A DNA stretch of 64,000 bases from the NCBI GenBank assembly GCA_051648405.1, contig JBOFFC010000134.1:17030-81029 (forward strand), in the 5' to 3' direction. Position 1 is the first letter of the stretch. The number at the start of each line of letters is the position of its first letter. This document shows, in pieces, positions 17,200-26,079 of the stretch. The notes under the pieces are model-generated. The model was not told the origin of the DNA. It saw only the letters and a list, made by a program, of their open reading frames with translations, and did not search any database. The position numbers and the translations under genes are program-made. Source of the stretch: JBOFFC01 sp051648405 (GTDB lineage: Bacteria > Planctomycetota > Planctomycetia > Pirellulales > Lacipirellulaceae).

Positions 17200-18644
17200 G
17201 ACACGCTCGAATCGCGATCGCCGTTGGGCTGCTGGCGTGCGCAGCGAACGCGGTCAACGCCGCGACCTCGAACGAGGAAGCTGCAAGGGCGGCGGAGCTC
17301 TACCGCGCTGGGGACCTCGCCCGCGCCGTCGAGGCGTTCGACAGCGCGGCGGGGATCGCGTTTCGGGAAGGCGCCAAGGGGCGGGCGCTCGACCTTGCGC
17401 TCGCCGCGGCCGAGACGCAGCGCACGCGCGGCGAGCTGCTGGACGCCTCGGAGCGGTTCCGCCGCGCGGCGCTCGTCTCGCCGAACGACCCCCGCGCCGC
17501 CGAAGCCCACCACACGGCGTGCGCGCTCGCCGCCGAGGCGCTCCGAAAGGGGCCGGCCGCCGACGCGCAGCTCGCGGCGTACGACGTGCTGCTCACCGAG
17601 CACGCGGCGGGCTGGCCCGACGCGCCGACCGCCGCCGACGCCGCGTGGCGCCGGGTCGAGCTGCTGGCGCCGCGCGGCAGGTGGGACGAGCTCCTGGCGC
17701 GAGTGCGACCGATTGCGCAACGCGACCCGCGACGCCCCCGAGCCGACGCGCTGCGAGTGCAAGCGTGCGACGCCATCGCCCGCGCGGCGCGAGAGCAAGG
17801 GGACGCCGCGATCGAGCGCGTTGCGCGCGACGTCTCCGACGCGCTGCTGCCGATGATCGTCGGAAAGAGCAACACGTGGCCTCGCTCGTGGAGCGACACG
17901 CAGCGTGCGGCGGCGGCGGCCCTGGCCGACGCGCACCTCGCGCGCGGCGCGGCGGGCGCCGAGTACGCCGCGCCGCTGCTGCGCGTCGCGCTGCAGGGGG
18001 CGCCCCCTCCCGAAGCGGCGTGGCGCGACCGCGCCGCCGCGCAGCTGGCCGTCGCCCTTGCGGCGACACGGAAACACGACGAAGCGGCCGAGTGCTTCGC
18101 GACCCTCGGCGTGACCGACACGCAGGCACGCGAGAAGCTCGCTGCGGCGCTGGGCAAGCGGCTTTCCGCCGCGCCGCCGAGGCTCTGGCCCGACGAGGCG
18201 CCGCGCCTCGCTAGGGCGCTGCGTGCGGCAGCGTCCGGAGCGCGCCCGGGGACCCCGGTCTCCGCGGCGGAAACCCGCGACCAAGCCGCCGCGCTCACAA
18301 GCCTGGGACGAGCCGACGAGGCCCTCGCGTTGCTCCGCGCGCGGGTCGAGCGCGACCCGCGCGACGCGCAAGCCGCGATCGACTACGCGCGGCTGCTGTC
18401 CGACTCCCCCGAAGCGAAGGACGTCCAAGCGGCGCTCGCCGTCTGGACGAACATCGAAGCCCGCTCTGCGCGCGGGGACGAGCCGTGGCGCGAAGCGCGG
18501 CTCGCCCGGCTTCGCTTGCTGCGGCGACTCGACCGCGACGAGCAGTTCCGGCGCCTGCTGGCGGTCACGCGGCTCCTCGCCCAACCCGAAGGGGACTTCG
18601 CCGAGCAACTCGACCGGGTCGCGAGCGAAGACGTTCCTCGGTAG
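17196..18644 (+). CDS. Exported helical-repeat (TPR-like) protein
   Basis: A 482-residue protein starting at a GTG that overlaps the preceding stop. A signal peptide is clear (residues 1-22: basic start, hydrophobic core, cleavage after VNA-AT). The mature part is almost all helical and very rich in Ala, Arg and Glu. It has recurring AAELYRAGDLARAVEAFDSA-like helix pairs of about 34 residues, which suggests degenerate tetratricopeptide repeats. I infer a periplasmic scaffold working with the ExbB/ExbD/VWA proteins, as cluster-end TPR proteins often do. No catalytic motif is seen. A remote-homology search would be needed to confirm the fold. Confidence 0.65.
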   Translation: MRHARIAIAVGLLACAANAVNAATSNEEAARAAELYRAGDLARAVEAFDSAAGIAFREGAKGRALDLALAAAETQRTRGELLDASERFRRAALVSPNDPRAAEAHHTACALAAEALRKGPAADAQLAAYDVLLTEHAAGWPDAPTAADAAWRRVELLAPRGRWDELLARVRPIAQRDPRRPRADALRVQACDAIARAAREQGDAAIERVARDVSDALLPMIVGKSNTWPRSWSDTQRAAAAALADAHLARGAAGAEYAAPLLRVALQGAPPPEAAWRDRAAAQLAVALAATRKHDEAAECFATLGVTDTQAREKLAAALGKRLSAAPPRLWPDEAPRLARALRAAASGARPGTPVSAAETRDQAAALTSLGRADEALALLRARVERDPRDAQAAIDYARLLSDSPEAKDVQAALAVWTNIEARSARGDEPWREARLARLRLLRRLDRDEQFRRLLAVTRLLAQPEGDFAEQLDRVASEDVPR

Positions 18645-18679
18645 TCGCAGCATGGCGCGGTGCGCCCGACGGCGTCATG

Positions 18680-18716
18680 AAAAAAGCAAACGCCGCCGGC
18701 TTTCGCCGACGGCGTT
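18680..18716 (-). terminator. Rho-independent terminator for the small exported-protein gene
   Basis: The stem AACGCCG (689-695 of this kilobase) pairs with CGGCGTT (710-716), with an inner CGGC/GCCG stem and a TTTC loop. Read on the minus strand it is followed by TTTGCTTTTTTC. It lies 83 bases beyond the stop at 18799 and also separates it from the convergent TPR-like gene ending at 18644. Confidence 0.8.
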
Positions 18717-18798
18717 CGTGGGCGCCCAGCGGGGGGGGACCGCGGGCGCCGGGGGGGTTTGGTGCGTGGACCGATCGGGGCCCACTACGCGACGGGTC

Positions 18799-19158
18799 TC
18801 ACCACGGGGCGCGGACGTTGTAGACGCCGAACTGCGTCGTGTCCTGCGGCCAGACCGGGGTGTTCTGGAACGGGCCGCCGAACGGACCTTGGCCCGGGTA
18901 GTTCCGCCCGAACTGGTGGTCCAGCCGCGAGACGCGGCTCGAGGCGACGCCCCACCGCCAGTTCGTCTGCATGGTCGCAGTCGGCGGCACGACCATCGCC
19001 ACCGGCTGGCCGTACTGCCCGTGGGCGTAGCCCGCGTTCCAGTTGTAGTTCTGCGCCCGATTGAGGGGCCACATGTAAGGGTGCGCGTCGGCGACACCCG
19101 CGGCGAGGGCCGTCACGGCGATCGCCAGCGCGATCCACGGCCGAGGAACAGCACGCAT
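18799..19158 (-). CDS. Small exported protein rich in Tyr, Asn, Gln and Pro
   Basis: A 119-residue protein. The frame is open further upstream, but the ATG at 19158 is chosen because it gives a standard signal peptide (residues 1-25, ending VADA-HP). The mature part is about 95 residues with many Trp, Tyr, Asn, Gln and Pro (for example NRAQNYNWNAGYAHGQYG and FGGPFQNTPVWPQDT) and no catalytic motif. The composition resembles that of the product of the neighbouring gene at 19241-19684, on the same strand 82 bases upstream. I do not recognise the family. A cell-surface or matrix role is a guess. Confidence 0.7.
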   Translation of the reverse strand: MRAVPRPWIALAIAVTALAAGVADAHPYMWPLNRAQNYNWNAGYAHGQYGQPVAMVVPPTATMQTNWRWGVASSRVSRLDHQFGRNYPGQGPFGGPFQNTPVWPQDTTQFGVYNVRAPW

Positions 19159-19240
19159 CGACGTGACTCCGGTTCGGGGAAACTCTGTTCGACTATACCG
19201 ACGTTCAACCCACCCGCTGCGCGGCGACTCGGCCGGCGGC

Positions 19241-19684
19241 TCAGCGATAGAACGGGTAGCTCGGGGCGTACTCGGTGTTCGCGAACGGCAGGTGCGGCCA
19301 GTGGCCCCTGCCGTGGTCGTAGAGGCCGAACGAAGCGGCCTGCAACAGCGTCCCCGAGGTGCCGTAGCGGACCTTGGCCCGCGTCCACCCGGCGCCCGGG
19401 TTGTGCGTGTAGTACGAGCGATGGTGCTTGTACATGTACTCGTGCGGCATGAACGGCTGGTACGTCGTGTAGGTGTGCCCGACGTTCGCCGGCGTCGGCA
19501 GGGGCGAGACGTACATCTGCGCCGCCGTGCCGCTCGGTTGGGGCCCAACGTACGAGTTGTAGAACAGGTCGTTCGGCCGCTGGTAGCTGATGACCCGCTT
19601 CCCCTCCCAGCCGTGACCGGCGAAGGCGAGCGACGACGACAGGGCGGCGCTTGCCGCCACCAATCCCCACAGACGCGACTTCAT
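19241..19684 (-). CDS. Small exported protein rich in Tyr, His and Pro
   Basis: A 147-residue protein with a signal peptide (residues 1-22, cleavage after LAFA-GH). The mature chain is dominated by aromatic residues and His, with stretches such as MPHEYMYKHHRSYYTHNPG and GLYDHGRGHWPHLPF, and ends APSYPFYR. Metal binding by the His/Tyr clusters is conceivable but unproven. It is upstream of the similar small gene at 18799-19158. A purine-rich site (GGAGGC, 19690-19695) stands 6 bases before the ATG at 19684. I do not recognise the family. Confidence 0.75.
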   Translation of the reverse strand: MKSRLWGLVAASAALSSSLAFAGHGWEGKRVISYQRPNDLFYNSYVGPQPSGTAAQMYVSPLPTPANVGHTYTTYQPFMPHEYMYKHHRSYYTHNPGAGWTRAKVRYGTSGTLLQAASFGLYDHGRGHWPHLPFANTEYAPSYPFYR

Positions 19685-19971
19685 CGGAAGCCTCCTTGCT
19701 CCGCAGACGGAACCCCTTCCGCGAGTCGGGCCGACGCATTGCGTCCCCCCCCGACGGGTCGGCTGCCGAGCCGATCCCGACCGTTCGCTGGCATCCGTGC
19801 CCTGCCGGTCTGACGGAAGGATCGACCCGGCACGACCGCTGCGCCGATTGTTTTCGTGCTAGCCCTCACAGCCCGCACGACCGGCCCCCATGGAACGCCC
19901 GGCAGGGTCGGCGCCCCCCACGGGCGGGTATACTGATTGCTAGCCCCCTACCGCCCCTTCGCGAGGCACGC

Positions 19972-20628
19972 ATGGCGACCGCAAGCGTCCCGGCCACCAC
20001 CGAGTGGACCGCCCAGAGCCTGTTCGAGCGCTTCGGCCCGATCCCGCTGGCGCGGGTCGTCACCCGCCCGCGCCCGGGGACGGCGACCATCGACGACGTG
20101 ATCCGGCTCGAAGCCCAAGAGAACCGTTTGTGCGAACTGGTCGATGGCGTCCTGTTGGAGAAGGTCATGGGATTTATTGAATCGCTCCTCGCCTTGCGGC
20201 TCGGCGCCCTGCTGACCGCGTTCGTCACCGAGCGGAAGCTCGGCATCACCGCCGGCGAGGCGGGGATGCTCCGGATCCTGCCCGACCAAGTGCGGATCCC
20301 GGACGTGTCGTTCATCTCGTGGGACCGGCTGGAGGGCTCCGGCTTCCCCGAACAGGCGGCGCCCGACCTGGCCCCTGACCTGGCGGTCGAGGTCCTCAGC
20401 GCCGGGAACACGGAGCGCGAGATGCGTCGCAAGCTCGACGAGTACTTCGAGGCCGGGGTGCGGCTGGTGTGGTACATCGACCCGGCGACGAAGACCGTGA
20501 CCACCTATACGACTCCCGAACAGTCGGTCGTGCTGACTGTGGACGACAAGCTCACCGGCGGCGAGGTGCTGCCGGGCTTCGAGGCGAGCCTCCGCGAGCT
20601 GTTTGCGACGCCGACGAGGCCGGTGTGA
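19972..20628 (+). CDS. Uma2 family (DUF820) endonuclease-like protein
   Basis: A 218-residue protein of the Uma2 family, which has the PD-(D/E)xK nuclease fold and is greatly expanded in cyanobacteria and planctomycetes. Key parts are FELVDG-like CELVDGVLLEK (about 57-67), RIPDVSFISWDRL (about 113-125), LAVEVLSAGNTEREM (about 141-155) and LVWYIDPATKTV (about 171-182). These hold the predicted catalytic Asp, Glu and Lys positions. The frame runs open from 19651, but ATG 19972 matches the family. The physiological role of Uma2 proteins is largely unknown. Confidence 0.9.
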   Translation: MATASVPATTEWTAQSLFERFGPIPLARVVTRPRPGTATIDDVIRLEAQENRLCELVDGVLLEKVMGFIESLLALRLGALLTAFVTERKLGITAGEAGMLRILPDQVRIPDVSFISWDRLEGSGFPEQAAPDLAPDLAVEVLSAGNTEREMRRKLDEYFEAGVRLVWYIDPATKTVTTYTTPEQSVVLTVDDKLTGGEVLPGFEASLRELFATPTRPV

Positions 20629-20700
20629 TTGGAGCTGTCGCTGTACCTCAAGTCCGAAGTAGCAAGACATCGACTCCTTATCCTCGTAGGAATCCTCCAC

Positions 20701-21039
20701 ATGAATGCCCTCAAGTTCAACCGCGACCATCAGGCCGCCTTCTTCGCCCGTGCGCACATCGAAGCCGACCCTGCTATCTGCGAAGTCTGGCATGCTCTTG
20801 GAGGCGCCGGCGATCGCGAGGTTCGGCTCATTGAAGTGAACACGATGCTGGGGGCCCTGCGCGATGATTGCTTGGAGCCCATCGAGTTTACGATTGACCG
20901 TGGTCTAGAGACCATGCATCGCCTGTGTGTTCTCGACGTTACAGTAGACCAGTGGAATCGCATGCAGTCGAACGCACTTTCTCCCCCGCTAGGCTGGTCG
21001 CTCGATGGCGCGGTTCGCGTACAGCCGCGTAGGCCATGA
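20701..21039 (+). CDS. Uncharacterised protein, first gene of a lower-GC pair
   Basis: A 112-residue soluble protein with no recognised domain. The ATG at 20701 has a possible site TAGGA (20687-20691) and gives MNALKFNRDHQAAFF. A TTG at 20629 is the only longer alternative. The stop overlaps the next ATG by 4 bases (ATGA), so the two are an operon. Codon use is visibly less GC-biased than in the flanking genes. I infer that both genes arrived together by transfer. Confidence 0.6.
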   Translation: MNALKFNRDHQAAFFARAHIEADPAICEVWHALGGAGDREVRLIEVNTMLGALRDDCLEPIEFTIDRGLETMHRLCVLDVTVDQWNRMQSNALSPPLGWSLDGAVRVQPRRP

Positions 21040-21545
21040 ACGAGCAGCAACGACTCTGGATCGCGCAGGCGCGATCGGACTACGCCGTTTTCATAACCCT
21101 TCGCGAGAGCGGCTCGCACCCATGCCATCTCCTGCACTACCTTCAGATGTCCACCGAGAAGCTGAGTAAGGCGTACGTCTGGCGTTCAGGGAAAGTTCCG
21201 AAGAAGAGTCACATCGGGTTCAGCGTCTTTCTGCGTAGTCTGCGCCACCTTCCAAGCGATCAAGATAGAGAGGTTGTCGCCTCGTCGCTCGGATTCAAGA
21301 GCTTCCGCGAGTTCAGCGAATGGGCCAAAGATGCAGCCCCCATCGCCAATGGGGTCGAACGGTTGGCACCGGCGCTTGCGGGCGACGGACCAAATCCTGA
21401 GTACCCGTGGCCACCCGGGGACCCGAGGTGGACTCCCGTCGAACACGAGTTCGACGTTTGGAGCGAGCTTACGAACAAGCCCCGCGGACGGCAATTCCTG
21501 CAGGTACTCGGGCGTGCGATCGAGCGCTTCTCATCGTTCGCGTGA
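21036..21545 (+). CDS. HEPN-like protein, second gene of a lower-GC pair
   Basis: A 169-residue helical protein. Residues 1-60 (IAQARSDYAVF, LLHYLQMSTEKLSKAYVW, KSHIGFSVFLRSL) look like the start of a HEPN domain, where a paired-helix segment with a Glu-Lys-Ala core recurs. The catalytic Rx4-6H motif of HEPN ribonucleases is not evident, so if the fold is right it may be a non-catalytic or diverged member. It is translationally coupled to 20701-21039 by a 4-base overlap. A toxin-antitoxin or defence role is possible from the layout only. Confidence 0.55.
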   Translation: MNEQQRLWIAQARSDYAVFITLRESGSHPCHLLHYLQMSTEKLSKAYVWRSGKVPKKSHIGFSVFLRSLRHLPSDQDREVVASSLGFKSFREFSEWAKDAAPIANGVERLAPALAGDGPNPEYPWPPGDPRWTPVEHEFDVWSELTNKPRGRQFLQVLGRAIERFSSFA

Positions 21546-21675
21546 CGGGAAACGTCGTGCCCGCCCCGACCCGCCCAACCTCGGGGCCCCCTTTCTGCCC
21601 GGGCGAGTTTCCCGTTTGATCGTGGCTCAGAAGCCCCGAACGCCCGCCCTGAGACCGACTCCCCGACGCCGCTCG

Positions 21676-23667
21676 ATGCCTGAAGCCGCCACCCCCCGCC
21701 GCAGCGACGCCACCAAGATGGCGGCCGCCCAGAAGGAGATCTCGGTCTCCGAGTTCTTCGCCAAGAACCGCCACCTGCTGGGGTTCGACAACCCTCGCAA
21801 GGCGCTGCTGACCACCGTCAAGGAAGCGGTCGACAACTCGCTCGACGCCTGCGAAGAAGCCGGCATCCTCCCGGAGATCTGGGTCCACATCGAGTCGGCC
21901 GGCCCCGGCAAGTACAAGGTCGGAGTCCAGGACAACGGCCCCGGGATCCTCAAGAAGCAGATCCCGCTGATCTTCGGAAAGCTGCTCTACGGCTCGAAGT
22001 TCCACCGCCTGCGCCAGAGCCGCGGACAGCAGGGGATCGGCATCTCGGCCGCCGGAATGTACGGCGTGCAGACCACCGGCAAGCCGGTGAAGATCATCTC
22101 GAAGGTCTCCAAGGGCAAACCGGCCCACTACTACGAGATCCAGATCGACACCAAGCGCAACGAGCCGCGGATCCTCAACGGCAAGGGGGAAGGGATCGAC
22201 ATCCCGACCGGCGACAAGGGGTCGTCGTACATCAAGGAGCACGGCATCGAGTGGGTCGAGCAAGAGCACGGCACGCGCGTGACGATCGAGCTCGAGGCGA
22301 AGTTTGTCCGCGGCCGCGGGTCGGTCGATGAGTACCTCGAGCAGACGGCGATCGCCAACCCGCACGTCACGCTGCACTACATCGACCCCGAGGACTACCA
22401 GTACGACTACCAGCGCAGCGCCGATCAACTCCCGCCGGAGCCGAAGGAGATCAAGCCGCACCCCTACGGCACCGAGCGCGGGCGGCTGGCGGCGATGCTC
22501 GAGGACTCGGAGTCGATGAGCGTCAGCGAGTTCTTCACGACGAAGTTCTCGCGCGTCACGCCTGCCGTGGCGAAGAAGCTCTGCGAGACGGCCCAGGTCA
22601 GCACCCGGACCAACGTCCACAAGGTCGCGCGGCCGCAGGCCGACAAGCTGTACGACGCGATCCAGGCGACGAAGATCTCCCCCCCGGCGACCGACTGCAT
22701 CAGCCCGATCGGCGAGGACCTGATCCTCCGCGGCCTGCACCACGTCGTGCCGGGCGAGTTCTATTCCGCCGCGACACGCCCCCCGGCCGTCTACCGCGGC
22801 AACCCGTTCGTCGTCGAGGTGGGGCTCGCCTACGGCGGGTCGGCGCCGACGCAGAACGTCACCAAGGACCTGCTCGGTGAGCTACTCGACGAGACCGACG
22901 CCCGCACCGTGCGCCAGTTCCTGATCCACACCTTCAACGGCCTGGGGGCCGAGTCGGCCGACAAGATCGTCAAGGCCTCGGGCCTGAAGACGCGGCAGAC
23001 CCCGTCGGGACTCAAGCCGAAGGAGCGCGACAAGCTGCTCGAGGCCATGAAGGGGGTCAACGTCGCCGAGGGGCAGTCGATGGAGGTGCTGCGGTACGCC
23101 AACCGCGTGCCGCTGCAGTTCCAGCAGGCGGCGTGCGCCGTCACGCAGACGGTGCTGACGACCAACTGGCGGAGCTACGGGCTCAGCCAGTCGCGCGGGG
23201 CGCTCCCCAAGGGGCCGGTCTCGCTGATGGTCCACATCGCCAGCGTGTGGGTCCCCTTCACCAGCGAGTCGAAGGAGGCGATCGCCCACTACCCGGAGAT
23301 CCAGAAGGAGATCCGCCTCGGCCTGCAGTCGGTGGGGCGCAAGCTCGGCATGTACCTGCGCCGGCGGCTCAAGGTCAAGCAACAGTCGGACCGCCGCGAG
23401 GTCTTCTTGCGGTACCTGAAGGAGGTCTCCGGGGCGGTGAGTGTCATCAACGGCGCCGAGGTCAAGCCGCTGTACGAGCAACTGGTGCGCGTCGCGCAGA
23501 AGCACACTGCCGACGCCGACGTGAAGCTCGACGACCGCGGCCGCAAGGTCGAAGAGGACCCGACGAAGCTCGACCTCGGCGGGGCGGTGCTGATCGTGAA
23601 CCCGGCGCACCACGAGGCGGCGATCAACCGCGTGGTGACGGCGCCGGCCGTGGCCGAAGGGGCGTAG
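21676..23667 (+). CDS. top6B: DNA topoisomerase VI subunit B
   Basis: A 663-residue GHKL ATPase subunit of the type IIB topoisomerase. The ATP-binding motifs are complete: EAVDNSLDACEEAG (N54 for Mg2+), VQDNGPGI (about 84-91) and the lid GKLLYGSKFHRLRQSRGQQG with GIGISAAGMYG (about 101-130). The transducer part follows, with NRVPLQFQQAACAVTQ and the switch-lysine region. The frame is open upstream from 21274, but ATG 21676 begins the recognisable protein. TopoVI relaxes and decatenates DNA together with subunit A, found here at 26585-27739. The A gene is usually adjacent; here 2.9 kb of unrelated genes lies between. Confidence 0.95.
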   Translation: MPEAATPRRSDATKMAAAQKEISVSEFFAKNRHLLGFDNPRKALLTTVKEAVDNSLDACEEAGILPEIWVHIESAGPGKYKVGVQDNGPGILKKQIPLIFGKLLYGSKFHRLRQSRGQQGIGISAAGMYGVQTTGKPVKIISKVSKGKPAHYYEIQIDTKRNEPRILNGKGEGIDIPTGDKGSSYIKEHGIEWVEQEHGTRVTIELEAKFVRGRGSVDEYLEQTAIANPHVTLHYIDPEDYQYDYQRSADQLPPEPKEIKPHPYGTERGRLAAMLEDSESMSVSEFFTTKFSRVTPAVAKKLCETAQVSTRTNVHKVARPQADKLYDAIQATKISPPATDCISPIGEDLILRGLHHVVPGEFYSAATRPPAVYRGNPFVVEVGLAYGGSAPTQNVTKDLLGELLDETDARTVRQFLIHTFNGLGAESADKIVKASGLKTRQTPSGLKPKERDKLLEAMKGVNVAEGQSMEVLRYANRVPLQFQQAACAVTQTVLTTNWRSYGLSQSRGALPKGPVSLMVHIASVWVPFTSESKEAIAHYPEIQKEIRLGLQSVGRKLGMYLRRRLKVKQQSDRREVFLRYLKEVSGAVSVINGAEVKPLYEQLVRVAQKHTADADVKLDDRGRKVEEDPTKLDLGGAVLIVNPAHHEAAINRVVTAPAVAEGA

Positions 23668-24061
23668 TTGACGGCGCGGAGGGTGATCCGATCCGGGTTG
23701 CCGGCGAGAAGCCCTCCGAGGCCGTCGAAACGGGCGCCCCGCCGCCTTGTGACGCGTTTCCGGGGGGGGCGTGACGCGAATCGGTAGGGCCTCGCGCCGC
23801 GCCATGCCCACCGCGGCGTGCGGAGTGGCGCGAAAACGCTCAAGAGAACTGGACTGCGGGGGGGCGCCGCTGGTAATCTACGGGGTGTTTGGGGCACGCT
23901 TTGGGGATCAATCGCGACCGCGATCCCGTGTTGCCGAAACCTCTTCTCGTACGATTCCGTTTCTCTTCCCGTCCGCTCGGTCGGTCGTCTCCCTTATCAA
24001 GGGAGCCTCCGGCGCGGGCGCCATAAGAATGCTCACTTGCTCTCCGTCTTCGAGAGAGGGA
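23668..24061. other. Gene-free 394 bases
   Basis: No gene supported on either strand. A perfect small hairpin CTCCCTT-ATC-AAGGGAG lies at 23989-24005, without a T-tract. The 3' end of the stretch holds the leader of the lipoprotein gene. A longer start for that gene (ATG 24029) would fall in this stretch. Confidence 0.5.
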
Positions 24062-24520
24062 ATGACTCGCTTTGCGCGTTGTGTTTCGTGCTCTGCCCTC
24101 GTCGGGATGGTGGCTGTCCTTGTGAGCGGTTGCGGCGGGCCCGCCGGAGGGGGGGGTAAGGACCTCCAAACACGGCGTCAGCTTTCGCTTGTCGCGAGGG
24201 CCTACAGCGACTACCTCGCTCTCCACGGCAACGCCCCTCCGGCGAGCGAGGGGGCCTTTGTCGCGACGTTCGCCGACTACCAGCCCCAGCTCCAGGCGCT
24301 CGGCCTCGACGAACCGAGCGGCTTGCTCGTCTCGCCCCGGGACGGTCAGCCGTTTCTGGTCGCCTACGACGCGAAGACTTCCCGGCAGCGTGCCCCGTGG
24401 ATCGCCGTCGAACGCGAGGGGGTCGAAGGCAAGCTCTTGGGAGTCCAGGCGCGTGGCGTTCTAGAGGAGGTGACTCCCGACCAACTCCCCGAAGCGATCC
24501 GGTCGGCGCTCGCCAAGTAG
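24062..24520 (+). CDS. Small lipoprotein upstream of a DUF1559 gene
   Basis: A 152-residue protein with a lipoprotein signal peptide: a basic start, a hydrophobic core, and lipobox LVSGC at residues 19-23, followed by a Gly-rich linker. The mature domain (about 35-152) has no known motif. ATG 24062 has a purine-rich run (GAGAGGG) only one base away, so ATG 24029 is an alternative start. Small lipoproteins of this kind are commonly found beside DUF1559 genes in planctomycetes. The next gene begins 57 bases downstream. Confidence 0.75.
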   Translation: MTRFARCVSCSALVGMVAVLVSGCGGPAGGGGKDLQTRRQLSLVARAYSDYLALHGNAPPASEGAFVATFADYQPQLQALGLDEPSGLLVSPRDGQPFLVAYDAKTSRQRAPWIAVEREGVEGKLLGVQARGVLEEVTPDQLPEAIRSALAK

Positions 24521-24577
24521 TTCGCTCTTCGTTCTCTTTTCTTCACCGGCGTCGTCCAACATCTCGGAAGCCTCCCC

Positions 24578-25747
24578 ATGGCAAGCAGCTCACGCATGTC
24601 TCGTCGCGCTTTCACGCTGGTGGAACTGCTGGTGGTGATCGCCATCATCGGGATCCTGGTGGCGATGCTCCTGCCGGCCGTCCAGTCGGCACGCGAGGCT
24701 GCGCGACGCGTGCAGTGCACTAACCAGTTGCGCCAAATCGGGCTCGCGCTGCAGAACCACGTCTCCGCGCTGAAGGTCTACCCCACCGCCGGCAACACCT
24801 TCAACACGTTCATCGAGCAGTACACCTCCGGGGGCACGACCAACCCCGGCACGCCGAACGGCCCCAACAAGCAGGGGCTCGGCTGGGCCTATCAGATCCT
24901 CACCTACCTCGAGGAAGGGGCCATCCGCAGCATCAACCGACAGGTTGAGCTCCGGCAGCAGACGATCCCCGGCTTCCACTGCCCCTCGCGCCGCAGCCCC
25001 GCCAAGCTCCGAGGCGCCAGCGGGGTGACCACCGTCCTGATGGACTACGCCGCCGCCATCCCGTTGGGGAACCGGTGTGGCACCGCGTTCCAGCCGGCTA
25101 ACCCCAACGCGACGTTCGACATCACGAAGACCGTTCCGTGGAACGGACTCGCCTCCTACACCGAAGCCTACGCCTCGTTGTGGTGCGGCAACGGCAACAA
25201 CGGTCATCCGGCCAACCGCAGCTCGACCTACGGTGTGATCACCCGCACCCCCTGGCGTTACCTCAATTGCGGCGGCGCCGCCTGCACGCCGCCGTCGGCG
25301 ACGGCGGCCGCCGTCGGGCAGGTCGTCCCGAACATGGCTCGTGCCGTGTCGGATAGCAAGATCACGGACGGCAACAGCCGGACGATGGTCGTCAGCGAGA
25401 AGCTCGTCCGTTCCGACCTCTACGGGGGGAACATGAACGGCGCGGGAGGGGAGTCGTGGTCGGACGACCTCGGGTGGTCGGACGGGTACGACCCCGACAC
25501 CGTACGCTTCACGGGGCTCCAGCCACGTTCCGACGGTGACGGGATCTGCTTCGAGCCGGCGACGGCGCGGTTCTGCACTGGGGCCAGCACGGAGGTCTTC
25601 TTCTTCGGCTCCGCCCACCCGGCGGGAGTGAACGCCGTCTACGCCGACGGGTCGGTCCACCAGATCAGCTTCTCGGTCGACGGCCTCCTGTTCAACGCCC
25701 TCGGCACCCGCAACGGCGGCGAAGAGATCGCCGGCGACACGAACTAG
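24578..25747 (+). CDS. DUF1559 prepilin-like protein
   Basis: A 389-residue protein with a type IV pilin-like N-terminus: RRAFTLVELLVVIAIIGI, where prepilin peptidase would cut before the Phe (about residue 11), then the long helix to about residue 55. The rest is the DUF1559 domain, ending in the family's closing H-X9-DG motif: SAHPAGVNAVYADGSVHQI (about 345-363), here followed by a short tail. DUF1559 proteins are found in large numbers in planctomycetes, exported and probably assembled as pseudopilins; their cargo is unknown. A GGAAG site (24566-24570) supports ATG 24578. Confidence 0.92.
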   Translation: MASSSRMSRRAFTLVELLVVIAIIGILVAMLLPAVQSAREAARRVQCTNQLRQIGLALQNHVSALKVYPTAGNTFNTFIEQYTSGGTTNPGTPNGPNKQGLGWAYQILTYLEEGAIRSINRQVELRQQTIPGFHCPSRRSPAKLRGASGVTTVLMDYAAAIPLGNRCGTAFQPANPNATFDITKTVPWNGLASYTEAYASLWCGNGNNGHPANRSSTYGVITRTPWRYLNCGGAACTPPSATAAAVGQVVPNMARAVSDSKITDGNSRTMVVSEKLVRSDLYGGNMNGAGGESWSDDLGWSDGYDPDTVRFTGLQPRSDGDGICFEPATARFCTGASTEVFFFGSAHPAGVNAVYADGSVHQISFSVDGLLFNALGTRNGGEEIAGDTN

Positions 25748-25830
25748 GACGCCGGGCGGTGTGTCGGCGGCGGGGCACGGCTCGGTACAATGGGGACTCC
25801 CGTTCCCCAAGCCGAGAAAGGCCCGCTGAC

Positions 25831-26079
25831 ATGGTCAAGGTCGTCATCGACGAAGCCACCCGCGCCAAGCTGTTCGTGGCGCACACAGAGATTGAACTGG
25901 TCAACGAGGCGGGAAAGCCCCTCGGGCGGCTGGCGCCGACCCTCGAGGGCATGCTCGAAGGCTGGGAGCCCGTCACGCCGGCGCTGTCGGACGAGGAACT
26001 CGACCGTCGCGCAGCGGACACCAGCGGACCGACGATGACCACCGAGGAGCTGCTCGCCTACCTGAAGCGACCCCGATGA
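25831..26079 (+). CDS. Antitoxin-like small protein of a toxin-antitoxin-like pair
   Basis: An 82-residue acidic protein with a purine-rich site (GAGAAAGG, 25814-25821) before ATG 25831. The N-terminal half (VVIDEATRAKLF, GKPLGRLAP) resembles small beta-strand antitoxin-like proteins common in planctomycetes. The C-terminal half is acidic and helical (TTEELLAYLKR). Its stop overlaps the next ATG by 4 bases. The antitoxin label is inferred from size, charge and coupling. Confidence 0.55.
   Translation: MVKVVIDEATRAKLFVAHTEIELVNEAGKPLGRLAPTLEGMLEGWEPVTPALSDEELDRRAADTSGPTMTTEELLAYLKRPR

Noticed and set aside
21274..21675. Longer start for topoisomerase VI B
   Set aside because: The extra residues overlap the HEPN-like gene and lack family similarity. 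ATG 21676 precedes the recognisable N-terminus.
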